The notes under the pieces were generated by a model. It saw nothing but the letters and a program-made list of their open reading frames with translations. It was not told the DNA's origin and searched no databases. From contig JAPOOQ010000375.1 in the NCBI GenBank assembly GCA_026713345.1, positions 1 to 10,864 of the forward strand: a stretch of DNA of 10,864 nt, given 5' to 3'. Positions within the stretch are counted from its first letter, which is position 1. Each line of letters starts with the position of its first letter. Position numbers and translations under genes: made by a program. The DNA comes from Gemmatimonadota bacterium (GTDB taxonomy: Bacteria; Gemmatimonadota; Gemmatimonadetes; Longimicrobiales; Gaopeijiaceae). Below are positions 1 through 6,418 of this stretch, piece after piece.

Positions 1-2
1 CC

Positions 3-119
3 GGGTTCCAGGGCGGGCTAACACTCGACCCGGGCCGGCCCATGGAAGTGGTCCTCGCCGCATTCCGGCGGCGACGCCATCCGGGCTGGACCGCGGCGTT
101 CGTGCTTCCCGAAATGTAA
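3..119 (+). CDS. Possible 3' end of an unidentified gene (partial)
   Basis: An open frame enters from the left edge and ends at TAA 117-119, giving 38 codons. Most third positions are G or C (about 30 of 38), as in the real genes of the window, and the other forward frames fit worse. The peptide is Arg-rich near its end (a run RRRRHPGW) and finishes FVLPEM. I do not recognise a family in so short a piece. Its stop codon lies inside the inverted repeat at 116-131. It could equally be a chance open frame in GC-rich DNA; no start or domain can be seen. Confidence 0.3.
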   Translation, partial: GFQGGLTLDPGRPMEVVLAAFRRRRHPGWTAAFVLPEM

Positions 120-131
120 TGAAAACATTAC
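116..131. promoter_or_regulatory. AT-rich inverted repeat, possible operator
   Basis: GTAATG (116-121) and CATTAC (126-131) are perfect inverted copies around AAAA. The hexamer AAATGT occurs at 112-117 and again at 133-138, 21 bp apart, about two helical turns. This is the most AT-rich patch in the left part of a GC-rich window. A two-fold symmetric site with a 4-bp centre is the usual form of an operator for a dimeric helix-turn-helix repressor. No regulator gene is in the window, and I cannot place a convincing -35/-10 pair beside it. It could also be a small hairpin at the end of the preceding reading frame. Confidence 0.4.
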
Positions 132-337
132 TAAATGTCGTGTTCTCTTTACCATCCGATCTCTGAAGCGCCGCTCCTCGAACGAACGGCGCACCCGCTA
201 CCTGGTGGACCACCAGCCACCACCCCACCGTCCCCCCGTGTCCGGATGAACACGAAACCGATCCACCCACCCACCCTCACCCCGTCGCGCATCCGTCCAT
301 AAACCCTTCCCTCACAACCACTTATCCCACGATCCAC

Positions 338-358
338 GGCCAGAGGCGCACTCTGGCC
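338..358 (+). other. Perfect 8-bp hairpin in the leader
   Basis: GGCCAGAG (338-345), loop GCGCA and CTCTGGCC (351-358) form a perfect stem. No T-run follows on either strand, so it does not look like an intrinsic terminator. It lies about 100 bases upstream of the TPR lipoprotein start and may be a leader structure, a transcript-end stabiliser after Rho termination, or chance. Confidence 0.4.
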
Positions 359-441
359 CGTCCGTTGCCCTTCCCAGATGGCAGAATCAACGGCCCCATG
401 CGGGCGGAACGGGAACCGGCCCGCTCCCCCGCGGGGCCCCC

Positions 442-455
442 GGCCTGGGGAGGCC
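442..455 (+). promoter_or_regulatory. Ribosome binding site inside a small hairpin
   Basis: The purine run GGGGAGG (447-453) lies 5 bases before ATG 459 and decides the start of the TPR gene. It is part of GGCCT-GGGG-AGGCC, a 5-bp stem whose loop and 3' arm hold the Shine-Dalgarno bases. Folded RNA would partly hide the site, so translation could depend on unfolding. Whether the fold competes with ribosomes is inference. Confidence 0.5.
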
Positions 456-458
456 AAG

Positions 459-1520
459 ATGCAGAAGAAGACGGCAGGAAACGAAACGGCTGGACCGGAT
501 CGCTCGGAGAAGGTGCTGCGCTGGCTTGCCATGGCGCTGGCAATGGCGTGCTTCGTGGCGGCTGCGGCGTGCGGCGGCGAGGACCGCGGCGGCGAGTCCG
601 GCGACACTCAGGTCATCGACACCTGGGTGGTGGCGCAGGGGGCGGAGCGGCAGGTGGCAGCCGCGGTGAGCGACATCGAACCCGTCACGGTCGATACGGC
701 GCCGAGCCCGCCGAGCGTCCCCGAGGAACCTCGCGCCGTGTCCTACGGTGACGCGGAGGGCGCCTTTCAGGCAGGCAGATACGGAGAGGCCATCGACCTC
801 TTCAGCGCCTACGCCGAGGAGCACCCCACCAATCCGTGGGGGCACTACATGCTCGGACTGTCGGCCTGGAAGGCGGGGCACCTGGACATCTCGGAGACGC
901 ACCTCCTGGAGTCGATCGGACTGGCCCCGGACCAAGTCAAGGCCAGGGTGAATCTCGCGCGCGTCCTCATCGAGGCCGGCCGGCCCGGCGAGGCGGTCGA
1001 GCAGGCCGCGGCCGCCGAGGAGCTCGACCCGGCCTCGATCCAGGCGAAACGGGTGCACGCCCGTGCCCTGGCCGAGAGCGGCGACCACGACTCCGCGCTC
1101 GGCAAGTACGAGGACGCGCTCTGGATCCACCCCGACGACGGCTGGTCGCTGAACAACATGGGATACCTGCTCGTCCAGCTGGGGCGCTACGATGACGCGA
1201 TCGGCCCCCTGGCGCTCGCCGTCCAGGTCGACAGCGCCAACGTCACCTTCCTGAACAACTTCGGCAGCGCCCTGGAGAGTGCGGGATTCCCCGTCGCGGC
1301 GCTCGCCGCCTTCAGATCCGCCGTGGAGGTCGACCCCGGCAGCAGGGCGGCGGAAGGCGCGCAGCGGCTGGAAGCGCGGATCGCTCCGGACGCGGTCCCG
1401 GCCGTGACCAGGACCGAACTGGCGCAGGCCTACCGTGAGGAGCTGATCATCGGATCCTCGGCGCGCAGCGACAGTGCCGGGCGCTGGTTTCCACAGGGCG
1501 CTCAGCCCTTCGGCCGCTAG
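459..1520 (+). CDS. TPR-repeat lipoprotein
   Basis: A 353-residue exported protein. The start at ATG 459 is preferred over the in-frame ATG 378 because a good Shine-Dalgarno sequence precedes it and it puts a lipoprotein signal at the N-terminus: Lys/Arg residues, a hydrophobic stretch at about 19-37, then AAAAC with Cys38 as the likely lipidated residue, followed by GGED. The lipobox is slightly atypical (Ala at -3). After an acidic, Pro-rich linker, about six tetratricopeptide repeats fill residues 95-308, with repeated AxxxGxxxxAxxxxxxAxxxxP patterns. TPR proteins act as scaffolds for protein-protein contacts and have no catalysis of their own. The partner is unknown. The ABC exporter starts 74 bases downstream, so co-transcription is plausible but not shown. 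Confidence 0.85.
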   Translation: MQKKTAGNETAGPDRSEKVLRWLAMALAMACFVAAAACGGEDRGGESGDTQVIDTWVVAQGAERQVAAAVSDIEPVTVDTAPSPPSVPEEPRAVSYGDAEGAFQAGRYGEAIDLFSAYAEEHPTNPWGHYMLGLSAWKAGHLDISETHLLESIGLAPDQVKARVNLARVLIEAGRPGEAVEQAAAAEELDPASIQAKRVHARALAESGDHDSALGKYEDALWIHPDDGWSLNNMGYLLVQLGRYDDAIGPLALAVQVDSANVTFLNNFGSALESAGFPVAALAAFRSAVEVDPGSRAAEGAQRLEARIAPDAVPAVTRTELAQAYREELIIGSSARSDSAGRWFPQGAQPFGR

Positions 1521-1594
1521 CGGGCATGGCACCCCGTCCCCCGCCTCGCTAGCCTATGGATTGACGAATCGACCATGGGCGCGGGGCGGGACAG

Positions 1595-3406
1595 GTGACC
1601 GAAAAGAAGAAACTCCAAACGGCCAGGGTCTGGCGCGAGGCCAGGGAGATCATCCGGCAGAATCGCCGGAAGGTCGCCTTCGGCCTCATCGTCATGACCA
1701 TCGGCCGCATCGCCGGGATGGCTGTTCCGGCATCGTCCAAGTTCCTTATCGACGATGTGCTGACCGGCGGCCGCACCGACCTCCTCCTCCCGCTTGCGCT
1801 CGTCGTCGCGGCGGCCGCCCTCACCCAGGGCGGCACTTCCTTCGCACTGTCCCAGATCCTCGGGGTCACCGCCCAGCGCGCGATCACCGAGATGCGCAAG
1901 ACCGTCCAGGCCCACGTCGCGCGCCTCCCCGTCAACTACTTCGACTCCACGAAGTCCGGCGTCCTCATCTCGCGCATCATGACCGACGCGGAGGGGATCC
2001 GGAACCTGGTCGGGACGGGACTGGTGCAGCTCACCGGCGGCGTGATGACGGCGGCCCTGTCGCTCTGCGTCCTGCTCTACCTGAACTGGTCGCTCACCCT
2101 GTACACGATCGCGGTGCTGGTCGTTTTCGGGGGCTCGATGGCCGCGGCCTTCCGGCGTCTGCGGCCCCTCTTCCGCGAGCGCGGCAGGATCAACGCCGAG
2201 GTGACCGGCAGGCTGGGCGAGAGCCTGTCCGGGGTGCGGATCGTCAAGGCCTACACCTCCGAGCGCAAGGAGGACCGGGTCTTCGCGAAGGGGGCGCACC
2301 GGCTGCTGCGCAATGTGGCCAGGGCGGTGACCGGCATTTCGGCGGTGTCGGCCTTCTCGTCGGTCGTCCTGGGCGCGGTCGGCACCATCGTGATTCTCGT
2401 CGGAGGAAGGGCGGTCGCGGGCGGCGCCATGACCCTGGGCGACCTCATCATGTACATCTTCTTCACCGGCTGGATGATCAATCCGCTGGTGCAGATGGCC
2501 AACATCGGCACGCAGATCACCGAGGCGTTCGCCGGCCTCGACCGCATCCGCGAAATCCGGTCGATGGCCACCGAGCTGGACGGGGACCGGGAAAAGCGAC
2601 CGCTCGACCGTACCGACGGGCACATCGTCTTCCACGACGTCTGGTTCTCCTACAGCGAGGACTTGCCGGTCCTGAAAGGGGTCTCGCTGGACGCGCCACC
2701 GGGCTCCACCACCGCGCTGGTGGGCTCGTCCGGCTCCGGCAAGAGCACGCTGGCGAGCCTGGTCCTCTCCTTCAACGCGCCCGACTCGGGCCGCATCCTC
2801 GTGGACGGGCGGGACCTGTCCGGGATCCGCGTGGCGGACTACCGGCGCCACGTCGGGGTGGTGCTCCAGGACAACTTCCTCTTCGACGACACGGTCGAGT
2901 ACAACATCCGCTACGGGCGGTCCGGCGCCACCCGCGAGGACGTCGTGCGGGCCGCGAAGCTCGCCCACTGCCACGACTTCGTCACCGCCTTCCCCGACGG
3001 GTACGACACGGTCATCGGCGAGCGCGGGGTGAAGGTGTCGGGCGGCCAGCGCCAGCGCCTGGCGATCGCGCGCGCCATCCTGGCCGATCCGCGCATCCTG
3101 GTCCTCGACGAGGCCACCTCCAGCCTCGACTCCGAGAGCGAGGCCCAGATCCAGGAGGGGCTCAGTACCCTGCGCAGCGGCCGCACCACATTCGTCATCG
3201 CGCACCGCCTTTCCACCATCCGCAGCGCCGACCAGATCCTCGTCGTCGAGGACGGGCGCGTCGTCGAGCGCGGCCGCCACGCCGAGCTCATGGCGCTGGA
3301 TGGGCGCTACCGCGAACTTCACGACCGCCAGCACACGATCGAGATGAACCGCTTCGTCAACCCGGGTGAGGAGCTGGTCCCGGCCGCCGCGAGGCGAAAG
3401 CTGTAG
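1595..3406 (+). CDS. ABC exporter, fused permease-ATPase (MsbA/BmrA type)
   Basis: A 603-residue half-transporter that should work as a homodimer in the inner membrane, moving lipids, peptides or drug-like compounds outward at the cost of ATP. The start is GTG 1595 with only a weak G-rich binding site. The membrane domain (about residues 24-305) shows hydrophobic spans near 25-48, 60-80, 143-190, 243-273 and 281-305. The nucleotide-binding domain (about 342-585) is complete: A-loop FSYS, Walker A GSSGSGKST (377-385), Q-loop Gln425, signature VSGGQ (481-485), Walker B ILVLDE with catalytic Glu506, and switch His537. The ATPase is therefore expected to be active. The order membrane domain then ATPase and the intact motifs indicate an exporter, not an importer. 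Substrate cannot be read from the sequence. The dehalogenase-like gene starts 10 bases after its stop, so the two are almost certainly co-translated. Confidence 0.93.
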   Translation: MTEKKKLQTARVWREAREIIRQNRRKVAFGLIVMTIGRIAGMAVPASSKFLIDDVLTGGRTDLLLPLALVVAAAALTQGGTSFALSQILGVTAQRAITEMRKTVQAHVARLPVNYFDSTKSGVLISRIMTDAEGIRNLVGTGLVQLTGGVMTAALSLCVLLYLNWSLTLYTIAVLVVFGGSMAAAFRRLRPLFRERGRINAEVTGRLGESLSGVRIVKAYTSERKEDRVFAKGAHRLLRNVARAVTGISAVSAFSSVVLGAVGTIVILVGGRAVAGGAMTLGDLIMYIFFTGWMINPLVQMANIGTQITEAFAGLDRIREIRSMATELDGDREKRPLDRTDGHIVFHDVWFSYSEDLPVLKGVSLDAPPGSTTALVGSSGSGKSTLASLVLSFNAPDSGRILVDGRDLSGIRVADYRRHVGVVLQDNFLFDDTVEYNIRYGRSGATREDVVRAAKLAHCHDFVTAFPDGYDTVIGERGVKVSGGQRQRLAIARAILADPRILVLDEATSSLDSESEAQIQEGLSTLRSGRTTFVIAHRLSTIRSADQILVVEDGRVVERGRHAELMALDGRYRELHDRQHTIEMNRFVNPGEELVPAAARRKL

Positions 3407-3410
3407 GGAG
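3405..3410 (+). promoter_or_regulatory. Ribosome binding site for the dehalogenase-like gene
   Basis: AGGGAG overlaps the exporter's TAG stop (3404-3406) and sits 6 bases before GTG 3417. It is why the start at 3417 is chosen over an in-frame ATG at 3366, which would overlap the exporter by 41 bases and lies in a purine-poor context. Placement on the stop codon implies translational coupling. Confidence 0.65.
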
Positions 3411-3416
3411 TTGCCC

Positions 3417-4607
3417 GTGAAGCCGCGTCCCGCCGATCCCGCCGCCTCCGACCGCGAGGCCGGCTTCGAGGTAGGGGACGACTTCCGCCGCTTCTCGCAG
3501 AAGGACGACATCTTCTGCCGCTCGTTCTGGGATCCGGAGGTGCGGTCCGACCGTTCCGACATGTTCTACGAGACCTACCGGACGCCCAGGATGACGTGGC
3601 GGTCCGCCGACGGCTTCACGCAGCGCGACTACGCGCTCCGCAACGCGTCCTGGCACGTGACGGACATCTTCGCGGAGCTGCGGGGGGACGCGGACCGGCG
3701 CGAGGGGTTCCTGGACCCTTACTCCGCCATCCGCGACGGGCCCGGGAGCGCGGCGGAGGTGGCCTCGCCGGAGGAGATGGCCCGGGAGGTGAAGCACGCG
3801 GCACGCACGCTGGGCGCCGACCTCGTCGGGATCACGGGGTACGATGAGCGCTGGGCCTACACGCACGCCTACAGCCGCGAGACCGAGACCGAGAAGCCGC
3901 AGGAGGTCACCGGCGAGCTCGAAAACGTGATCGTGATCGCCCAGTCGATGGACCGGGAGCTGCTGCGCACCGCCCCCTCCGCGCTCAGCGGCGCGGCCAC
4001 CGGCGCGACCTACTCCCGCGACACGATCGTGCTGCTCGCGATCGCGCAGTACATCACCAACCTGGGGTACCGCGCGGTCGCCAGCATGAACGACACGGCG
4101 CTGGCCATCCCGCTGGCGATCAAGGCGGGGCTCGGCGAATACGGCCGCCACGGCTTGCTGATCACCCGTGAATTCGGCCCGCGCGTGCGCCTCGGCAAGG
4201 TCTTCACCGACATGCCCCTTGCCCACGACCGGCCGTTCCGCTTCGGCGTGCGCGAGATGTGCGAGGTGTGCCGCGCCTGCACCGAGGCGTGCCCGGCCCG
4301 GGCAATCGCGGGCGGGGAGCCTTCCGCCCACGTCCACAACCGCTCCAACATCCAGGGTGTCCGCAAGTGGACCACGGACGCGGAGAAGTGCTTCCGCTTC
4401 TGGGCCAACCAGAACACCGACTGCGCGATCTGCGTCCGAGTCTGCCCGTACAACCGGACCTACGACGGCTGGCCGAGCCGGGCGTGGCGATGGCTCGCGG
4501 GGACGAGGCTGCGGCGGCTGGCCCTCTGGCTGGACCGAATCAGCGGCCGGGGCAGGCGACTGGCGCCTTCGCGCTGGTGGAATGCCGCCCGGTCGCACAA
4601 TTTATAG
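3417..4607 (+). CDS. Reductive dehalogenase-like corrinoid/iron-sulfur protein
   Basis: A 396-residue protein of the RdhA family, which uses cobalamin and two [4Fe-4S] clusters to remove halogens from organic compounds. The core IPLAIKAGLGEYGRHGLLIT followed by VFTDMPL and FGVREMC is the family pattern. The first cluster motif is C282-x2-C285-x2-C288-x3-C292-P; the second is C325-x10-C336-x2-C339-x3-C343-P, with Trp329 between. Tyr199, Asn225 and Arg258 have the same spacing (26 and 33) as the catalytic Tyr246, Asn272 and Arg305 I recall for PceA of Sulfurospirillum. There is no Tat signal, unlike respiratory RdhA, and no rdhB anchor gene nearby, so a cytoplasmic, non-respiratory enzyme is inferred. 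The C-terminal 50 residues are rich in Arg and Trp and may touch the membrane. Epoxyqueuosine reductase (QueG) is related but fits less well. The substrate and electron donor are unknown. Confidence 0.85.
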   Translation: MKPRPADPAASDREAGFEVGDDFRRFSQKDDIFCRSFWDPEVRSDRSDMFYETYRTPRMTWRSADGFTQRDYALRNASWHVTDIFAELRGDADRREGFLDPYSAIRDGPGSAAEVASPEEMAREVKHAARTLGADLVGITGYDERWAYTHAYSRETETEKPQEVTGELENVIVIAQSMDRELLRTAPSALSGAATGATYSRDTIVLLAIAQYITNLGYRAVASMNDTALAIPLAIKAGLGEYGRHGLLITREFGPRVRLGKVFTDMPLAHDRPFRFGVREMCEVCRACTEACPARAIAGGEPSAHVHNRSNIQGVRKWTTDAEKCFRFWANQNTDCAICVRVCPYNRTYDGWPSRAWRWLAGTRLRRLALWLDRISGRGRRLAPSRWWNAARSHNL

Positions 4608-4623
4608 TTCAACCGCTGCGAAC

Positions 4624-4628
4624 GGAGG
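4624..4628 (+). promoter_or_regulatory. Ribosome binding site for the DUF885-like gene
   Basis: GGAGG sits 7 bases before ATG 4636 and only 17 bases after the dehalogenase stop. It fixes the start: the longer open frame reaching back to 4168 would overlap the dehalogenase by about 440 bases, and only the 4636 start gives a lipoprotein signal. Confidence 0.7.
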
Positions 4629-4635
4629 CACGAAG

Positions 4636-6321
4636 ATGAAGCAATTCCCGGCTGCCAACGCGGCGCTTCGCCGCTCACACGGGTTTGCCCGCGGACTGCT
4701 GGGCGCCGCCACGCTTCTGGCCGGCGCCGCCTGCTCGCCCGGTGACCCCGCCGCCGACCCCTCCGCGGCCAGCTACGCGGACCTCGAGACGCTCTTCGCC
4801 GATTGGCGCGAGTTCGAGGCCCCGGATTTCGTGGACGGAGTGCCGGACTATTCGGAGGGCGCGATGGCCATCCGGCACGCCATGCTGCCCACGATGCGGG
4901 CGCGGCTTGACGCGCTGGATCCGAGCGACTGGCCGGTCGCCCGGCAGATCGACTGGCACCTGGTGCGCGCCGAGATGAACGGGCTCGACTTCGACCACCG
5001 CATCCGCCGGCCCTGGGCCCGCGACCCCGCCTTCTACGTGATGATCCACGCGGCACAGAGCGATGTCCCCGCGCACGAAGGCGCCGTCATCCACGGCTGG
5101 ATCGACCTGTGGACCTACGACCAACCGCTGTCGGCGGAGGACGCGCAGGAGCTGGCGGACCGGATCGGGGCCATTCCCGCGGTCCTGGAGCGGGCGCGCG
5201 CCAACCTGACGGGGGAGGCGCACGACCTCTGGGTCGCGGGGCTGCGCACTTTCCGCGGGCAGGCGGCCGATCTGGACGCCTTCGCCGAGCGGGTGGGCGG
5301 CACGAGCCAGGCGCTGGACGCGGCGATCGCGGCCGCGCGGACGGCGACCGGGGAGTTCCACGACTGGCTCGAGAGCGAGGCGGCAACCCGCAACCGGCCG
5401 TCGGGGATCGGGCAGGAAAACTACACCTGGTACATGCGCAACGTGCACCTCGTCCCCTTCTCCTGGGAGGAACAGGTGACGCTGATGCGCAGGGAACTCG
5501 CGCGCGCACACTCCTCGCTCCGGTTGGAGGAGCACCGCAACCGCGGCCTTCCGGAACTCGACCGAATCCAGACTGCGGAGGAGTACGACGAGCGGCTCAA
5601 CGCGTCCGTGACCGAATACATGGCCTTCCTTGAGGAGAACGCGATCCAGAGGGTCGAGAGCTGGATGGATCCGGCCCTGCGCGCGAAGAACGGCTCCTTC
5701 ACGCCGGCCGCCCCCGGGGAGATCCGCAACTTCTTCCAGGAGGTGAACTACCGCGACCCCGTGGTGCTGAGGTCGCACCTGCACCACTGGATCGAGTTGG
5801 CGACTATGGTCGAGGAGCCGCACCCGAGCCGGGTCCGCAGCGTCCCGCTCCTCTACAACATCTGGGACGCGCGCTCCGAGGGGCTGGCGACCGGGATGGA
5901 GGAGATGATGATGCACGCGGGGCTCCTGGACGACAAACCCCGGTCCCGCGAACTGGTGTGGATCATGCTGGCGCAGCGCGCGGCCCGCGCCCTCAGCGGC
6001 CTCCAGCTGCACGGCAACGTCTTCGACATGGAGGAGGCGGTCGCCCACGCCACCGAGTGGACCCCGCGCGGATGGCTCCCCGATGCGGCCCTCGTACGCA
6101 ACGAACAGCACCTCTACCTGCGCCAGCCCGGCTATGGTACCAGCTACCTCACCGGCAAGATCCAGATCGAGGAACTGATGGGGGAATGGGCGCTCCAGGA
6201 GGGCGACTCGTTCACGATGCAGCGCTTTTTCGACGAGTTCTTCGCGTCGGGCGTCATTCCCGTGGTCTTGACCCGGTGGGAGATGACTGGGGACATTGAT
6301 GAATTGCTGACGATGCGCTGA
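4636..6321 (+). CDS. DUF885-like lipoprotein with altered metal motif
   Basis: A 561-residue exported protein. A lipoprotein signal ends LLAGAAC with Cys33 as the lipidated residue; two Arg residues (12-13) precede it but do not make a full Tat motif. The rest is largely helical. The C-terminal third matches the DUF885 pattern: an EGLATGMEEM segment (415-424) where the family has EGWALY-like sequence, a histidine in LQLHG, then LRQPGYGTSYLTGKIQIEEL where the family has PGQALSYKIGKLKILEL. DUF885 proteins usually carry HExxPGHH and are thought to be metallopeptidase-like. Here the aligned segment reads SHLHHWIEL (His381, His383, His384), so the usual Glu and Pro-Gly are missing. Activity is therefore doubtful or changed. 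It starts 28 bases after the dehalogenase stop, so it probably shares that transcript. Confidence 0.72.
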   Translation: MKQFPAANAALRRSHGFARGLLGAATLLAGAACSPGDPAADPSAASYADLETLFADWREFEAPDFVDGVPDYSEGAMAIRHAMLPTMRARLDALDPSDWPVARQIDWHLVRAEMNGLDFDHRIRRPWARDPAFYVMIHAAQSDVPAHEGAVIHGWIDLWTYDQPLSAEDAQELADRIGAIPAVLERARANLTGEAHDLWVAGLRTFRGQAADLDAFAERVGGTSQALDAAIAAARTATGEFHDWLESEAATRNRPSGIGQENYTWYMRNVHLVPFSWEEQVTLMRRELARAHSSLRLEEHRNRGLPELDRIQTAEEYDERLNASVTEYMAFLEENAIQRVESWMDPALRAKNGSFTPAAPGEIRNFFQEVNYRDPVVLRSHLHHWIELATMVEEPHPSRVRSVPLLYNIWDARSEGLATGMEEMMMHAGLLDDKPRSRELVWIMLAQRAARALSGLQLHGNVFDMEEAVAHATEWTPRGWLPDAALVRNEQHLYLRQPGYGTSYLTGKIQIEELMGEWALQEGDSFTMQRFFDEFFASGVIPVVLTRWEMTGDIDELLTMR

Positions 6322-6344
6322 TCGGGTGCCGAGTGTGTCGCGCC

Positions 6345-6377
6345 TTGCCGGAAACGAGTGCCTGCGCCAAATATAGA
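6345..6377 (+). promoter_or_regulatory. Possible promoter before the aminotransferase-receptor pair
   Basis: The 97-base gap after the DUF885-like gene holds an AT-rich patch with TATAGA at 6372-6377, rare in this GC-rich window. TTGCCG at 6345-6350 is a possible -35 box, but the spacer to TATAGA is 21, too long for a standard sigma-70 promoter; reading AAATAT at 6369-6374 as the -10 box gives 18. GGAAAC (6350-6355) lies 16 bases before TATAGA and could suit an alternative sigma factor. No terminator hairpin is evident in the gap, so read-through from upstream is also possible. Confidence 0.3.
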
Positions 6378-6395
6378 CAACATCGATTTACGACC

Positions 6396-6411
6396 AGAGG
6401 AGTAGAGGAGG
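6396..6411 (+). promoter_or_regulatory. Tandem ribosome binding sites
   Basis: AGAGGAGT (6396-6403) is followed directly by AGAGGAGG (6404-6411), an 8-base near-duplication. The second copy is 7 bases from ATG 6419, the ideal distance; the first is 16 bases away and could act as a standby site. This suggests strong translation of the aminotransferase. Confidence 0.6.
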
Positions 6412-6418
6412 CCGTAGC

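Larger units (their letters stand above)
120..458. other. Noncoding leader region, C-rich and structured
   Basis: No supported gene lies here. From 211 to 330 I count 63 C and 13 G in 120 bases on the plus strand, the C-over-G bias typical of Rho-utilisation sites. Inside it CCC tracts at 266-268, 270-272, 274-276 and CCCC at 280-283 make a G-quadruplex motif on the minus strand. Other elements are a stem GCGCCG/CGGCGC (168-173 with 187-192, loop 13), a palindrome CTGGTGG-A-CCACCAG (202-216), and an 8-bp perfect hairpin (338-358). It is either the terminator region of an upstream transcript or the 5' leader of the TPR gene; the sequence does not decide between them. Confidence 0.5.

Noticed and set aside
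1..10. Ten-base word CCGGGTTCCA at the window start repeated at 9361-9370
   Set aside because: A short GC-rich word recurring once in nearly 11 kb is expected by chance; no longer match flanks it.
120..458. Cobalamin riboswitch in the leader, expected for a B12-linked operon
   Set aside because: I could not find a B12-box-like core or the needed set of stems; the region is G-poor and mostly C-runs.
387..1532. 381-codon open frame on the minus strand opposite the TPR lipoprotein
   Set aside because: Mirror of the TPR gene, low-complexity composition, no signal or motif.
1521..1594. TTGACG at 1561-1566 as a -35 box before the exporter
   Set aside because: No -10 box fits at 16-18 bases: that stretch is GC-only and runs into the ribosome binding region and GTG start.
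1517..3562. 681-codon open frame on the minus strand opposite the ABC exporter
   Set aside because: It runs antisense to a gene with a full set of ATPase motifs, has no recognisable domain, and is the usual mirror of G/C third positions in GC-rich coding DNA.
3417..4607. Epoxyqueuosine reductase (QueG) as the identity of the cobalamin iron-sulfur protein
   Set aside because: The second cluster (C-x10-C-x2-C-x3-CP with FW after the first Cys), the TDMPL segment and the AGLGEYGR core follow the reductive dehalogenase pattern.
4168..4635. Upstream extension of the DUF885-like gene to ATG 4168
   Set aside because: It would overlap the iron-sulfur end of the dehalogenase in another frame and gives a Ser/Thr/Arg-rich nonsense-like peptide; ATG 4636 has GGAGG and a lipoprotein signal.
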